This document shows positions 17,557-26,926 of a stretch of 64,000 nucleotides of DNA, one piece after another. Source of the stretch: Paenibacillus_V sp046244365 (lineage in GTDB: Bacteria > Bacillota > Bacilli > Paenibacillales > NBRC-103111); the NCBI RefSeq assembly GCF_046244365.1, contig NZ_CP176395.1:4402001-4466000 (forward strand), written 5' to 3'. Position 1 is the first letter of the stretch; every line of letters begins with the position of its first letter. The position numbers were made by a program, and so were the translations under genes. The notes below the pieces were generated by a model that saw nothing but the letters and a program-made list of their open reading frames with translations, was not told the DNA's origin and ran no database searches.

Positions 17557-19053
17557 TTATTTTTTCGTTTCCGCTTCGTAAATTTTGAAGGTCGCGATTT
17601 TGGCGTTTTCAATCGTTTCGTCCAGCTTGGCTTCATTCGCGAACAATAGCGACAGATGCTTCTCCAATTCGATTTTCATTTTCGCCGCGTATGCGTACTT
17701 AATCGAGTTTTTGCCATAGATCGGCTTGATTTCCGGGTCCATCATTCTGCTGTAAAGGTCGTTCCGCTCTTTACCTTGCGTCAGCTTGCCGTTCTTATTG
17801 TTGAAATAACGCCAATTTTCCAGCAGCGTATTCTTGTCCAGCTTCCTGGACGCCGGCATCCGGTGAGCGACCTTGGAGGCAAGCTCGATCGATTTCGTGG
17901 CATGCCACTTGATAAAGGTATAAGCCGCATCGGGATTTTTCGTCAACTTGGATATCGAGTCGCCGACAACCGTTTCGAATGCTTGCTTTTTCGGCGAGCT
18001 TGCATCCCATCTTGGCATAGGCGCTAATGTGTGGTAGCCCGCAGCGTCTTCTTCTGCCGTCAATTGGCCGTACTCGACCGCCAAGTCCTGGAATATCGCG
18101 CCGTTCCGGCCGCCGATGCCCATCGAGTTGACGCCTTTGTAATAATCGTTTTGCCAATGCAGGTTTTTCGCCGTCAATTCGGCGGGACTTGCCATTGACT
18201 TATCCACATATACAGCCCGATACAGCATATCAACCGCTTTCTTGAAATTCGTCCAATCCGGATTGAACGAACCGTCCTCCTTCAGCATTTCCCAACCGCT
18301 GTACAAGGCAATCTTCTGGGCGGTTTCCGCCAAAGAGCCGGTTCCGAAATTCCAATCCTGAACGCCGTAGCGTATAATTTTTCCTTTGTCGTCGTACTTG
18401 GTCAGCTTCTTGGCGGTTTCAAAAAATTGTTCCCATGTCCAATCGCCGGAAGAAGGATCGGGCAAGCCTGCATCTGCAAAATGCTTTTTGTTGTACCAGA
18501 CGCCATCCGGCGCTACAGCGCGCGGAATCCCGTACAGCTTGCTGCCGACAATAAACTGATTCGTGTAACCGCCAAATTCCGCGGCTAAATCCCAACCGTC
18601 TCTCTTGACGAAATCGTCAAGCGGCAAGTACAAGCTATCCGGGCTTGCACGCTCAATATTGTTGGTTCCCGTATAAATGACATCGACTTGCTCCCCGGCG
18701 ATTGTCGCCATCTTGACGCTTGTATCGAAGTCGCTGCCCGAAACCAGCACGAGCTCAACCTCGATATTTGGATACAGCCTCTTCCATTCCGGATACGCCG
18801 CATCGAACTCGACTTGATCGTAGGCGGACGGCGTGTAATAGCGCAGCTTCACTTTCTTATTCGGATCAAGCGTGACTCCCGTCTGCGGCTTCTCCTTTTC
18901 ATCGCCAGTCGGTGCTTGCGTCGACGCTGCACTTGGCGACACCGTTTGCCCCGATGCCGACGGCTTCGGGTCCCCGAAACTGCAGCCGGAAACAACGAGC
19001 AGGCAGACAAGCGAAAATATAACCGCCAGTTTGAAGCTTAACCATCTCTTCAT
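17557..19053 (-). CDS. Sugar-binding lipoprotein of an ABC importer
   Basis: The start at 19053 gives 498 residues with a lipoprotein signal ending LLVVSGCS. Upstream ATGs are in frame but less well placed. The mature part has the SBP_bac_1 features of CUT1 proteins (KLRYYTPSAYDQVEFDAAYP, GSKLYGIPRAVAPDGVWYNK, WTWEQFFETAKKLTKYDDKG). It captures a sugar outside the membrane and hands it to the permeases at 16581 and 15711. A TATAAT-type -10 element lies about 51 bases upstream, so it can be transcribed apart from the two-component genes. Confidence 0.92.
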   Translation of the reverse strand: MKRWLSFKLAVIFSLVCLLVVSGCSFGDPKPSASGQTVSPSAASTQAPTGDEKEKPQTGVTLDPNKKVKLRYYTPSAYDQVEFDAAYPEWKRLYPNIEVELVLVSGSDFDTSVKMATIAGEQVDVIYTGTNNIERASPDSLYLPLDDFVKRDGWDLAAEFGGYTNQFIVGSKLYGIPRAVAPDGVWYNKKHFADAGLPDPSSGDWTWEQFFETAKKLTKYDDKGKIIRYGVQDWNFGTGSLAETAQKIALYSGWEMLKEDGSFNPDWTNFKKAVDMLYRAVYVDKSMASPAELTAKNLHWQNDYYKGVNSMGIGGRNGAIFQDLAVEYGQLTAEEDAAGYHTLAPMPRWDASSPKKQAFETVVGDSISKLTKNPDAAYTFIKWHATKSIELASKVAHRMPASRKLDKNTLLENWRYFNNKNGKLTQGKERNDLYSRMMDPEIKPIYGKNSIKYAYAAKMKIELEKHLSLLFANEAKLDETIENAKIATFKIYEAETKK

Positions 19054-19103
19054 ATTCTGCATTCCCCCTAGCATAATGTGCACCTCTTTCGAGATACACC
19101 CTT

Positions 19104-19109
19104 ATTATA
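19104..19109 (-). promoter_or_regulatory. Probable -10 element before the sugar-binding lipoprotein
   Basis: On the minus strand the sequence CCTATAATAAGG gives a consensus TATAAT. The -35 region is poor (TTTTTG or TTGTAC with short spacing), which would suit an activated promoter under the adjacent AraC-type response regulator. Confidence 0.45.
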
Positions 19110-19162
19110 GGAACAAGCGCCCCGTACAAAAATAAGCGCCGTTTAACAAATGGTCGAGTATT

Positions 19163-21988
19163 TTAACCGTTTTCGCCAGCGTTGCCGCCGTCTTTGCCAT
19201 CGCCATCGTTCCCATTCGCAAGGCTCGCAGCCTTCGCCCGCATTCTGATCGTCACGGAAGTCCCCTCGTTCGCGGCGCTGGCGATCGCAAGCCCGTATTG
19301 GCTGCCGTACAGCATGGCAATCCGCTGCTGAATATTTTGCAGCCCGTATCCCCCGTTGCCGTAATCGCTCCCCATCGCTTCGGGCTTGGCAATATGCGCC
19401 TGCAGGCGCGCAAGCCGTTCATCATCCATGCCGATTCCGTCGTCCGACACCGTTATCCGCAATTCATCCCGCTCCACTGCCGCATCGATCGCAATCGTTC
19501 CTTTGCCGCTCCGCAGCTTGATCCCATGGTACAAGGCATTTTCCACAATCGGCTGCAGCGTGATTTTCGGGACGATACAGGTCAAAGCGGCAGCAGAAGT
19601 CTCGCACTTGAACTCGATCTTGTCCCGGTACCGGTGGCTCATAATTTTAATATACCGGTTCACATGCTCCAGCTCTTCCGCCAGCGTAATCGTTCGTCTG
19701 CCTTGACTCAAGCTGAGCCGGAAATATTCGGACAGCGTCGCCACCAGATCGGATACTTCGTTATCGCCGCCGATCTGGAAAGCCGCCTTCCATCGGATGA
19801 CTTCAAGGGTGTTGTAAAGAAAATGCGGATTGATTTGCGACTGCAGCGTAATCAGCTCCGCTTCCTTCTGTTTTAATTCCGCTTCGTTCTTCTTGAGCCG
19901 GATTTCGTATACTTCCTTAATCAAAGTGTCGATCTTCGAAATCATTAAATAAACGTTGCTCCGCAATTGCTCGATTTCGTCTCCGGCTACGCGCGCCTGC
20001 TCGTAGTCGCCTACATACTGCTCGGCCAGACGGACCACCTGGTTGGTCAATTGATTGATCGGCTTGCCGATGCGCCCCGTATAACGGATGACGAAAATCC
20101 CGATGGACAATACGCTGGCGAGCAGGACGAGCAAGTCGTAGAGCCATATTTTTTCCATACTCTCTTTCGCGGACCTCAACGATCCTACATTGACAAGCTT
20201 CCATCCCGAAATACCGATGTCGGCATAACTGATAACCTCACTGTCCTGAGCGTCTCTAACCGCTTTCCCCTCATAGGCCAGAGGATCGATGTAGCTCGCC
20301 AGCCCCGGCTCCAGCAGTTCCCCGATCTTGTGCTTATTGGCGTGCGACATGATCCGGCTGCTGCTGTTGATAACGAAAAACTCGTTCCTTTCCGTCCGCA
20401 TTCCGCTATATAGCTTCGCCAGTTCCTTCTCCTTGAGCGTAATAAAAATATAGCCGATGATGCGGCCGCTTCGCATATCCCCGATCTTTCTGCCGAATGT
20501 GATCAGATCGTCCTTATACTGATCCCGATACGTATCCTGCCAGGCGTTCTTCTCGATCGATTCCGGCGAAACTGCGGGGTACATAAACCTCTCGCTTCGT
20601 TTTTTTGACGTATAGAGCCGCTGCATGTCCGCATTATAAATATCGATGTACGCAATATCCGTCTTCTGATTCATCGCATTCGCAACGGTTTTATCAAGCG
20701 CGGGATATAACTCCGATGCCGGCACACCGCCGCCTAATGCGGAAATAAATGGATCGTCATAGTAAAAATAGTAGACCGTCCTTTCCAGATTGGCCGTATA
20801 GGAAGTCATTCTTTTCATCGTTTGCTGCGCATTGATCGTAATCACTTCAATCATTTTCTTCTCGACCAGCGACTGCGTGAAGCTGTAGGAAAGCATCATC
20901 AGCATGACTACGGGCGTCACAATACAGGCCATTAAGACAAAGGCCAGCTTCGTTTTCAAATGGATGCGCCCCAATATTCCGGAACGAAGCGCATAGGGCG
21001 GGATGTCGGCTGCGGGAGCGGCTGCGGAACGATTAATGGAATCAACCGCTTCGTTCAATTGATGAAACGGGGCAAGCAAGCGGTTAGCCGCGAACACGAT
21101 TATTCCGGTAAAAAGCAAAAGACATAGAAGTGTGAAGAACGCCAGTTCCGTTCTATCTGTCAAAAATACTTGGAAGACGTCCTGATAAGGCGTCGCGATA
21201 TAGAGCTTCCATCCGGTATAGCGGGATTCAATGGTAGAAACGACGAACGTTTCCTGCCGAAGGGAGCGGATTTCATGAACGCCTGAGGGCACCGCAAACG
21301 TTTCGGGCATCAATTGGCCAATCTGAGCAGGATCGTTGGCGGAAACAATCCGGTTCTCCCGATCTACAAGCATCATCATCTTCGTTTGCGCATCGGGATA
21401 AAAATTGGCAAACGTGCGCTCCTTCAGAAGCGCAACTACAAATCCGTTATATAAACCGTTGCTGTCATAGATGGCGCGGCTGAGGCTGATCAATTTGCGG
21501 CTGACGGCTTCGTTCTCCATCACGATGTACGCCCACTGAAACCGGCCGTCGCCCTGCTCAAGCAGAGTGCGGAACCCGGCTTCATCCAGCCGCACGTTTT
21601 CCCCGGAAATCTTATTGGAATACACCTGGCCCTGCTTCCCGACCACATACACCTGCTCTACATTGTCGGTGACGTTAGTAAACTGCTTGATGATTCGCGA
21701 CAGCTCCGTCTTGTTGCGCACAATCGTATCGTCGTTTGCGGCCGTCTCCAGGTATTGGTTGAAATCTACACCCTCGAAGGCATTAATCGTTTCGCGTTCA
21801 ATCCCCTGCAAGACAAAATCAATATTATCTACCGTTTGCTCGGCAATACTTTTATTCGTTTCCACGATGCCCGCATAGATGGTTGCCGATGCAATCCTGT
21901 AAGAAATCACCCCGATAATAATCAAGTTAAGCAGCAGTACGACAACGGAATATACAATGATTTTGTTACGGAGATTCATCGAGCGCAT
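19163..21988 (-). CDS. YesM-type sensor histidine kinase with two Cache-like sensor modules
   Basis: 941 residues, against about 570-620 for most YesM kinases. Order: membrane segment (about 8-28), first extracellular Cache-like region to about 275, membrane segment (about 280-300), a third segment (about 345-370), a second extracellular region to about 620, a fourth membrane segment, HAMP (about 645-690), His_kinase domain with the phosphorylated histidine in INPHFLYNTLEVIRW, and an ATPase domain (VENALYHGIKLRSGKGTIAI, DDGIGM, GGYGLQNIQQR). It is 13 bases after the response regulator gene and clearly its partner. It likely senses the sugar or its lipoprotein complex outside the cell. Confidence 0.92.
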   Translation of the reverse strand: MRSMNLRNKIIVYSVVVLLLNLIIIGVISYRIASATIYAGIVETNKSIAEQTVDNIDFVLQGIERETINAFEGVDFNQYLETAANDDTIVRNKTELSRIIKQFTNVTDNVEQVYVVGKQGQVYSNKISGENVRLDEAGFRTLLEQGDGRFQWAYIVMENEAVSRKLISLSRAIYDSNGLYNGFVVALLKERTFANFYPDAQTKMMMLVDRENRIVSANDPAQIGQLMPETFAVPSGVHEIRSLRQETFVVSTIESRYTGWKLYIATPYQDVFQVFLTDRTELAFFTLLCLLLFTGIIVFAANRLLAPFHQLNEAVDSINRSAAAPAADIPPYALRSGILGRIHLKTKLAFVLMACIVTPVVMLMMLSYSFTQSLVEKKMIEVITINAQQTMKRMTSYTANLERTVYYFYYDDPFISALGGGVPASELYPALDKTVANAMNQKTDIAYIDIYNADMQRLYTSKKRSERFMYPAVSPESIEKNAWQDTYRDQYKDDLITFGRKIGDMRSGRIIGYIFITLKEKELAKLYSGMRTERNEFFVINSSSRIMSHANKHKIGELLEPGLASYIDPLAYEGKAVRDAQDSEVISYADIGISGWKLVNVGSLRSAKESMEKIWLYDLLVLLASVLSIGIFVIRYTGRIGKPINQLTNQVVRLAEQYVGDYEQARVAGDEIEQLRSNVYLMISKIDTLIKEVYEIRLKKNEAELKQKEAELITLQSQINPHFLYNTLEVIRWKAAFQIGGDNEVSDLVATLSEYFRLSLSQGRRTITLAEELEHVNRYIKIMSHRYRDKIEFKCETSAAALTCIVPKITLQPIVENALYHGIKLRSGKGTIAIDAAVERDELRITVSDDGIGMDDERLARLQAHIAKPEAMGSDYGNGGYGLQNIQQRIAMLYGSQYGLAIASAANEGTSVTIRMRAKAASLANGNDGDGKDGGNAGENG

Positions 21989-22001
21989 CTATGAAATCGC
22001 C

Positions 22002-23609
22002 TCACATTTCAAATAAATCGTCCATATAGCCAAGCACCAGCTTGCGATACTCTTTGGGCGTTACCCCGACCGCCTGTTTGAATACTTTGCTGAAGTACTT
22101 TGGATCGCTGTAACCGACCAAATCGCTGACCGCATATATTTTCAGACTGTAGTCGCCAAGAAACTCCTTCGCTTTGGCGATGCGGATTTCCGTCAAATAG
22201 TCGACAAAGTTTTTTCCCGTTTCTTTCTTGAACCATTTGCTGACATACATAGGGTGCATATACACTCGCTCAGCTGCCGTTTCCAATGTGATCTCTTCCG
22301 AATAGTGATTTTCCAGAAAAGCAATCAATTGATCCATCATTTTGTTTTTTGGTTGGTTCCCGTTCGCACTCAGCCGCCGAATGATTTCGGCATACATTTG
22401 GATCACGGAAGATTTCAGTTCCTCTACCGTTTCCATACAGCGCATGTCGAAAAAATTCTGCTCTTTCATCATCTCTTCATGGGCAAACAGCGGATGATAT
22501 TTCTCTTTCAGCTTTGCGGCTACCTTCATAAACTGGGCATAGATGTCAATCGCCTCTTCTCTCGTCCGGATACCGGCAAAGGCCGCATCCACATACTCGC
22601 TCAGCTCCGTTTTGTCCACTTCCTGTATCAAAGCAAGGAGCCGTTCTGCATGAACCGGTATTCGTTTGTATTCCGAATTGGCATTTGCTTGGAATGAAAG
22701 GTACTCGTCCTCCGTAATCCGGCGGTTCTTCCCGTAAAAAAACTTCATCTTCGTTAGTTTCAGCGCATTATGGAAGGATTCCTGAATCCGGTAAGCGCTT
22801 TCGATTGTCGAACCTGCATATATCGTAATTTTGAGCTTCAACAATTCCGCCGTTTTCGCAATCAGCAGATCCGCAGCTTCGTTAAGGTGATGCGGGTTGT
22901 TGGATTCGTCGGCAACCAGTAACCCGCATCCCGCTTGATTCCAGTTAAAAAACGACACCTCGCTTGCGGGTTGGAACAATTCCTCGGCAATATTTTTCAA
23001 TGCATACTGCAATAACTCCAAATCGTCCGTGCCATATTTCGTTAAAACCCGGTTCAGCTCATCGATTTCAATCAGCAGCACCGTATACGCGTTATGCCTG
23101 AGATTGACGCCTGCTTCCGTCGCCTGTTCAAACAAGTGCTTCATGATTTCCGGTTTTCCTTGTACCAGCTTCGTCACAAATCTCTCTCGAAGCAGCTTGA
23201 AAGCCTGCTTTTTCTTCATATCCTCTATAATCAGCAAATCGAATTCTTGCTTTACCTTGCCGAATACTTCTTTGAGCTTGTCTACATTGATCGGCTTTAA
23301 CAAGTAACCCGAAGCTCCCGAGTCAATTGCCGCATTCGCATATTCAAATTCATTGTAACCGCTTAAAACCACAAATTTGACCGACTTGTTTTGCTTTCGT
23401 ACGCTCTCCATCAATTCGATCCCTGTGCAGAATGGCATTCGAATGTCGGTCAATACGACGTGTGGCTGCAATTGTTCCACCATCGACAAGGCCTGTCTTC
23501 CGTCCTCCGCCTCACCCACAACCGTAAACCCCATCATATTCCAGTCGATGAACATCTTTAACCCGTCGCGAATCCATTCCTCGTCATCGGCTATTAGCAC
23601 TTTGTACAT
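22002..23609 (-). CDS. YesN-type response regulator with AraC DNA-binding domain
   Basis: The ATG at 23609 follows GGGGTGG, giving 535 residues; the frame from 23639 is unsupported. The receiver domain (MYKVLIADDEEWIRDGLKMF) has the phosphorylatable aspartate in VVLTDIRMP and the lysine in YLLKPIN. A middle region of about 280 residues is typical of YesN proteins. The C-terminal AraC domain carries two helix-turn-helix motifs (ETAAERVYMHPMYVSKWFKK, AVSDLVGYSDPKYFSKVFKQ). It would activate the transporter genes downstream once phosphorylated by the kinase at 19163. Confidence 0.93.
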   Translation of the reverse strand: MYKVLIADDEEWIRDGLKMFIDWNMMGFTVVGEAEDGRQALSMVEQLQPHVVLTDIRMPFCTGIELMESVRKQNKSVKFVVLSGYNEFEYANAAIDSGASGYLLKPINVDKLKEVFGKVKQEFDLLIIEDMKKKQAFKLLRERFVTKLVQGKPEIMKHLFEQATEAGVNLRHNAYTVLLIEIDELNRVLTKYGTDDLELLQYALKNIAEELFQPASEVSFFNWNQAGCGLLVADESNNPHHLNEAADLLIAKTAELLKLKITIYAGSTIESAYRIQESFHNALKLTKMKFFYGKNRRITEDEYLSFQANANSEYKRIPVHAERLLALIQEVDKTELSEYVDAAFAGIRTREEAIDIYAQFMKVAAKLKEKYHPLFAHEEMMKEQNFFDMRCMETVEELKSSVIQMYAEIIRRLSANGNQPKNKMMDQLIAFLENHYSEEITLETAAERVYMHPMYVSKWFKKETGKNFVDYLTEIRIAKAKEFLGDYSLKIYAVSDLVGYSDPKYFSKVFKQAVGVTPKEYRKLVLGYMDDLFEM

Positions 23610-23707
23610 GTGACCACCCCTTGCGCTAAATACTTCCATAATCGAAAACGGAAAAACCCGCTATCGTTCGCCGAAAGAAACAAATAGGCCAATCCCAGTG
23701 TAAACAA

Positions 23708-23752
23708 ATAAGCTTCCAAAACCACTTCTAACGTGGGGATGGAAGCTTATTT
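23708..23752. terminator. Long perfect hairpin, possible terminator
   Basis: ACAAATAAGCTTCCA is repeated as its exact reverse complement after an inner CCAC/GTGG stem. Neither side has a clean T run, so termination is probable rather than certain. It separates the two-component genes from the region to the right. Confidence 0.5.
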
Positions 23753-23867
23753 GTTTGCTCATGTCGTTCCCTGTCCAAATGAGTCGATACTTTCTTTCTT
23801 AATTCTACATGGGCAGCGACGAATCCTTCTCGAATGCGTTATAGGAGAACTTTCCGTACTACCTCTA

Positions 23868-24113
23868 CTATAATTCAAAAAAGTGCAGGAAAACAGCATG
23901 CATCTTCAATAAAAGGTGTAATAATTTAACCTGACTTTCAAAGACGATTCCGCACCGGTCATCATTGTGAAAATCCAAAAACTTTCCATCCTCTACTCGA
24001 CCATGTCTCGTAATAATATACTCATCGCCATATTCGTAATCCCATTGTTTAACACACAAATGGTGGCTTAGCTCCAAAAATTCATTGTAAATTGCATCCC
24101 CGCCGAAGTTCAA
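23868..24113 (-). CDS. Hypothetical small protein or fragment
   Basis: An 81-codon frame with protein-like sequence (YNEFLELSHHLCVKQWDYEY, HGRVEDGKFLDFHNDDRCGI). The same frame extends upstream as FTLPGSAVQGLNFGGD to a stop near 24172, with no clear start codon or ribosome site. I do not recognise the family. The charged, compact sequence and setting could suit an immunity-type or fragmentary protein, but this is only a guess. Confidence 0.3.
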   Translation of the reverse strand: MNFGGDAIYNEFLELSHHLCVKQWDYEYGDEYIITRHGRVEDGKFLDFHNDDRCGIVFESQVKLLHLLLKMHAVFLHFFEL

Positions 24114-24315
24114 ACCCTGAACTGCGGAACCGGGTAAGGTGAAGTAAGCAGAGGTGGTCGGATTAAGCTACAATATCCGGTTATGCGTTTCACCTTGAGA
24201 TAAGGCATAATATAAAACTTTCACATAGCGTTCTTTTTTACGAACTTCGTAAAAATCCGTCTCACCTAAGGTACGCTATCCTGCCTTTAGGTTAGCCAAC
24301 TTCACTTTACTTCGA

Positions 24316-24380
24316 CAAAAGGGTCAAGTTCTTGTCGTTCGTCCGCGACAAGAACTTGACCCTTTAAACGACAAGTCTTC
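24316..24380 (+). repeat. TTCTTGTC-family element D, reduced
   Basis: AAAGGGTCAAGTTCTTGTCG (24317-24336) and its reverse complement from 24346 form a 20-bp perfect stem with a short loop. The GC hairpin is missing and the last arm is reduced to GACAAGTC. Confidence 0.75.
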
Positions 24381-24508
24381 GCTAAACTGTCCAATTGCTG
24401 AATGACATTGATTAGTGCACAATCGGATGAAAGTAAGCCTTGAGGTCGGATGGCTTTCGCTTGCCCATAATTTCCTCAAGAAGGTGGCAGTAGAACAAAA
24501 AAGGAAAG

Positions 24509-24542
24509 TGGCGGCGCAGGGACAGTATCCCTAACGCCGCCA
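24509..24542 (-). terminator. Hairpin, probable terminator
   Basis: TGGCGGCG pairs with CGCCGCCA around an inner AGGGA/TCCCT stem. On the minus strand it is followed by CTTTCCTTTTTTG. It lies 110 bases past the stop of the DUF5667 gene. Confidence 0.55.
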
Positions 24543-24652
24543 TTTATTCAATAAACACCATTTTTACTCAAGTGCGCTGTTCTCAAAATAAGCGGAAACA
24601 TACTTTTGGGACAGCCCCTTCGAACTTGTTTCAAGCACCGGTCGTCCGATAT

Positions 24653-25693
24653 TCAATGTTTGTCTTTCCCGTTTCCGTTGCCGTGGTCTTGGCTTTTATC
24701 CACTTGCTTCTCGTTTTTAGGAGAGTGTTCCTTCCTCGATTTCTCTGCCGCGTCCTTGTCATGATGCTTTTCCTTTGCGGACGTCTTCACTACTTCCTCT
24801 TTCTCTTGCTCGAGGTCAGGCGCAGGTGACGAGACTTCTTCGGCGTTCCCAACCGTTTTCTCCCCTGAGCCCGATGTCGGAGCTGGCGTCGTTTCTTTTT
24901 CCTCACTCTTGACGGGCGGAGTTTCCGACGGACCGGACTCTGAGGAATCGATTTTCTTCTCCAACTTGGACAGCTTTTTCTCCAGGTGAGCGAACGATTT
25001 TTCGATATTTTTCAACAAGGCCATCTGTGCTTTCGGATTTTGGACCTTTTCCAACACGGCGGTTAACGCTACAATATTATGCTGCAGATCCGTCTTCACC
25101 TTCAGGACTTGCTCAGGATTCTTCACTTTTTTCGCTAGCTCGGCTTCATTTTCGTCATCAGAAGGTACAATCGTCGGAGTTGGCGTAGGCATCTGTGAAG
25201 GCTCGGCTAACGGTGTTGCAGTAGATGCCGGCTGTGCGGATGGTGCAGTCGCATCAACCGGAGTCGGAGACACTGTCGGGGCTGCTGTTGCAGCTGCGGC
25301 AGTGCCCTTGTCGCCGGTAGCAATTTCTACTTTAACTATCGAACGATTCTGCGTATCCAGCGCTTTTTGCAATGTTTTAGCGGCTAACTCGTCTTTCCCC
25401 TTGGTCATAAGAGCCTGAGCTTCGGAAATCCGTTCTTGGGCGAAACCGGCCAGCAGCCTTGCTTCTTTGATATCATTTACCGTTAGGGCCAGTTGGATGC
25501 TCTCATAGGTCTTTTTAACAAAATATAGAATATCGCCCGGAAGCAAATCGGGGCTGTCTGCTTCAATTACTTGGGCTACCGGGGCTGCCACCGGGTCTTC
25601 GGACGCGAATGCGGTTCCTGTACCGAGCGTGGTAAGAAACATGGCAGTAACGATGCTTTTGGACAACAATTTGGTCATTTGTACGTTTTTCAT
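24653..25693 (-). CDS. Secreted DUF5667 domain protein with charged repeats
   Basis: 346 residues with a signal peptide (1-31, ending AFASEDP). Residues about 45-135 form the DUF5667 domain (LLPGDILYFVKKTYESIQLA, ARLLAGFAQERISEAQALM), which in Gram-positive bacteria is extracellular and often next to sigma-factor genes. Two low-complexity linkers rich in Pro, Thr and Ala (PTPTPTIVP) flank a second helical segment (about 190-245), and the tail is rich in Lys, Glu and His ending HGNGNGKDKH. It stands alone. The His-rich end could bind metal, but this is inference. Confidence 0.8.
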   Translation of the reverse strand: MKNVQMTKLLSKSIVTAMFLTTLGTGTAFASEDPVAAPVAQVIEADSPDLLPGDILYFVKKTYESIQLALTVNDIKEARLLAGFAQERISEAQALMTKGKDELAAKTLQKALDTQNRSIVKVEIATGDKGTAAAATAAPTVSPTPVDATAPSAQPASTATPLAEPSQMPTPTPTIVPSDDENEAELAKKVKNPEQVLKVKTDLQHNIVALTAVLEKVQNPKAQMALLKNIEKSFAHLEKKLSKLEKKIDSSESGPSETPPVKSEEKETTPAPTSGSGEKTVGNAEEVSSPAPDLEQEKEEVVKTSAKEKHHDKDAAEKSRKEHSPKNEKQVDKSQDHGNGNGKDKH

Positions 25694-26105
25694 GAATGAT
25701 CACCTTTATTCTAGTAGTCTCGCTGCGAGCATAATAACGTATTCGAGAGTGTTCTAGACTTTATGGGTGTCCTTTTCATAGTTAGCTTCTGCCATTCTCG
25801 ATAGCATAAGACGATCCACTGCGACTTTCCGATAATTCAAGAACTTACCCCGACTCCGAGAAAAACTCCGAGTCGCACCATCAAAGTCGATGGTTGGGTG
25901 AAATCATGATCGAGATGTTCCCCTTGAATCTGATCTAAAGAAAGCAATCTTAGCATTGATTTGAATTTAAATGTGCAAGAAACAAACTCATTCACAAGTT
26001 ATGGAGCTGTCCGAAAAGTAGTTTCTTAACATAACACCTTAAAATATCAACACCCCAGAATGCAGATGTCTTTCAGCGTTCTAGGGCTTTTAATCTTGGT
26101 TGAAT
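25694..26105. other. Upstream region of the DUF5667 gene
   Basis: No gene is seen. It holds the promoter side of the DUF5667 gene, an imperfect palindrome of CGACTCCGAG near 25850, and near 26004 GGAGCTGTCCGAAAAGTAG, reminiscent of a transposon end. Confidence 0.4.
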
Positions 26106-26327
26106 TTATCCAAAAGAAGACTTGTGCCTAGACTGCGCAATCGAACAAACCGCTCTTTGCCCGGCGGGCGTACCGCCAAAGAATTGCTTCATCGTCATGG
26201 CAGCGGCGATAGCGGCATCGATGTCCTCGCGAATCAAACCACGCCAGGCCTGCTTGTTTTCTTGTTCCACTCTCCACTCGCCGTAATGCTTGGCCTCACC
26301 CAGTTCCATCAACTGGTTCAATAACAT
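26106..26327 (-). pseudogene. Possible gene fragment
   Basis: A 73-codon frame with plausible helical sequence (LNQLMELGEAKHYGEWRVEQ, LIREDIDAAIAAAMTMKQFF). No ribosome site is obvious and I do not recognise a family. Element E begins directly upstream, which fits a break at the element. Low confidence. Confidence 0.25.
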
Positions 26328-26339
26328 GCTTTACTTGGA

Positions 26340-26510
26340 CAACGTTGTAATGATGACTACAATGTTGGTTAATTTGTGTCATTCTACGACAACGTAGGTG
26401 GATTTGTGCATTTTTCATTGACACAAGTGTTCCTACATAAAAAATATAAAGCCTGATTTCCCAAGCTTTTTTTGAAAAGATAATGTAGGTACTTTTGTGT
26501 CATTACACAC
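26340..26510 (+). repeat. Two-state hairpin element E with variant core TTGTGTC/GACACAA
   Basis: Direct arms ending TTGTGTC at 26374 and a worn one at 26404, inverted arm GACACAAGTGTTCCTACAT at 26420, an A-rich spacer, a weak AAGC/GCTT stem, and a last arm ATGTAGGTACTTTTGTGTC ending 26501. CCTACAT/ATGTAGG and GACACAA/TTGTGTC pair with a five-base internal loop, as in the TTCTTGTC elements. Confidence 0.7.
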
Positions 26511-26519
26511 AACACAACC

Positions 26520-26612
26520 ACCAACAAGACAAGAACTTGATCCCATTCCCCTCAAAAGCTATCGGCGAAAAATGCGAATGGAACAGCTGCTGCGCGGTGA
26601 TTTGCTTGTTTC
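26520..26612 (+). repeat. Arm of the TTCTTGTC family joined to a CCCGTTA-type hairpin copy
   Basis: GACAAGAACTTGATCCCATT at 26528 is a typical inverted arm without partner. It is followed by CTATCGGCGAAAAAT and AACAGCTGCTGCGCGGTGAT, related to the AGCAGCTGCCGCGGCGAT centre of the CCCGTTA repeat and to 40917-40955. Confidence 0.45.
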
Positions 26613-26686
26613 GTTTGGGGGTATTTACAGCGGACAACCTTATAGTGGTAAAATATAGATAAGAAATATTGGAGGTGAAGGTATAT

Positions 26687-26926
26687 ATGGCTGAGTACAA
26701 AGATAATAGGAAGTTGAACTTTCTATTACGGCATCCAGAATATCATAACACCTACAAAAATTCACCTTTCCCTTATCAAATATATAAAATTGAAGCGTTC
26801 AATAGTGAGGAAGAAAAAGGGAAGAAACTCCTCCATTTTATAGTTGATCGTCCCAGCCGCATCGCGGGGAATCCCCCTCCGCCGCTCAGGGTGCGAGTAT
26901 CTTCCTCGGGAGGGCCATGCCAATGA
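26687..26926 (+). CDS. Small hypothetical protein with a foreign tail
   Basis: The ATG at 26687 has a strong site (GGAGGTG nine bases before). Residues 1-55 (MAEYKDNRKLNFLLRHPEYH) have the base composition of the surrounding genome. From about 26855 the sequence becomes GC-rich and the frame reads PSRIAGNPPPPLRVRVSSSG to a stop at 26926 that overlaps the next start. The native gene was probably cut at about 26855 by the incoming GC-rich DNA. Function unknown. Confidence 0.45.
   Translation: MAEYKDNRKLNFLLRHPEYHNTYKNSPFPYQIYKIEAFNSEEEKGKKLLHFIVDRPSRIAGNPPPPLRVRVSSSGGPCQ

Larger units (their letters stand above)
24114..24652. other. Intergenic stretch with repeats
   Basis: No gene is seen. 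It contains element D (24316-24380), a terminator-like hairpin at 24509, and near 24600 CTTTTGGGACAGCCCC, which looks like an end of an IS1182-type element. Confidence 0.5.
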
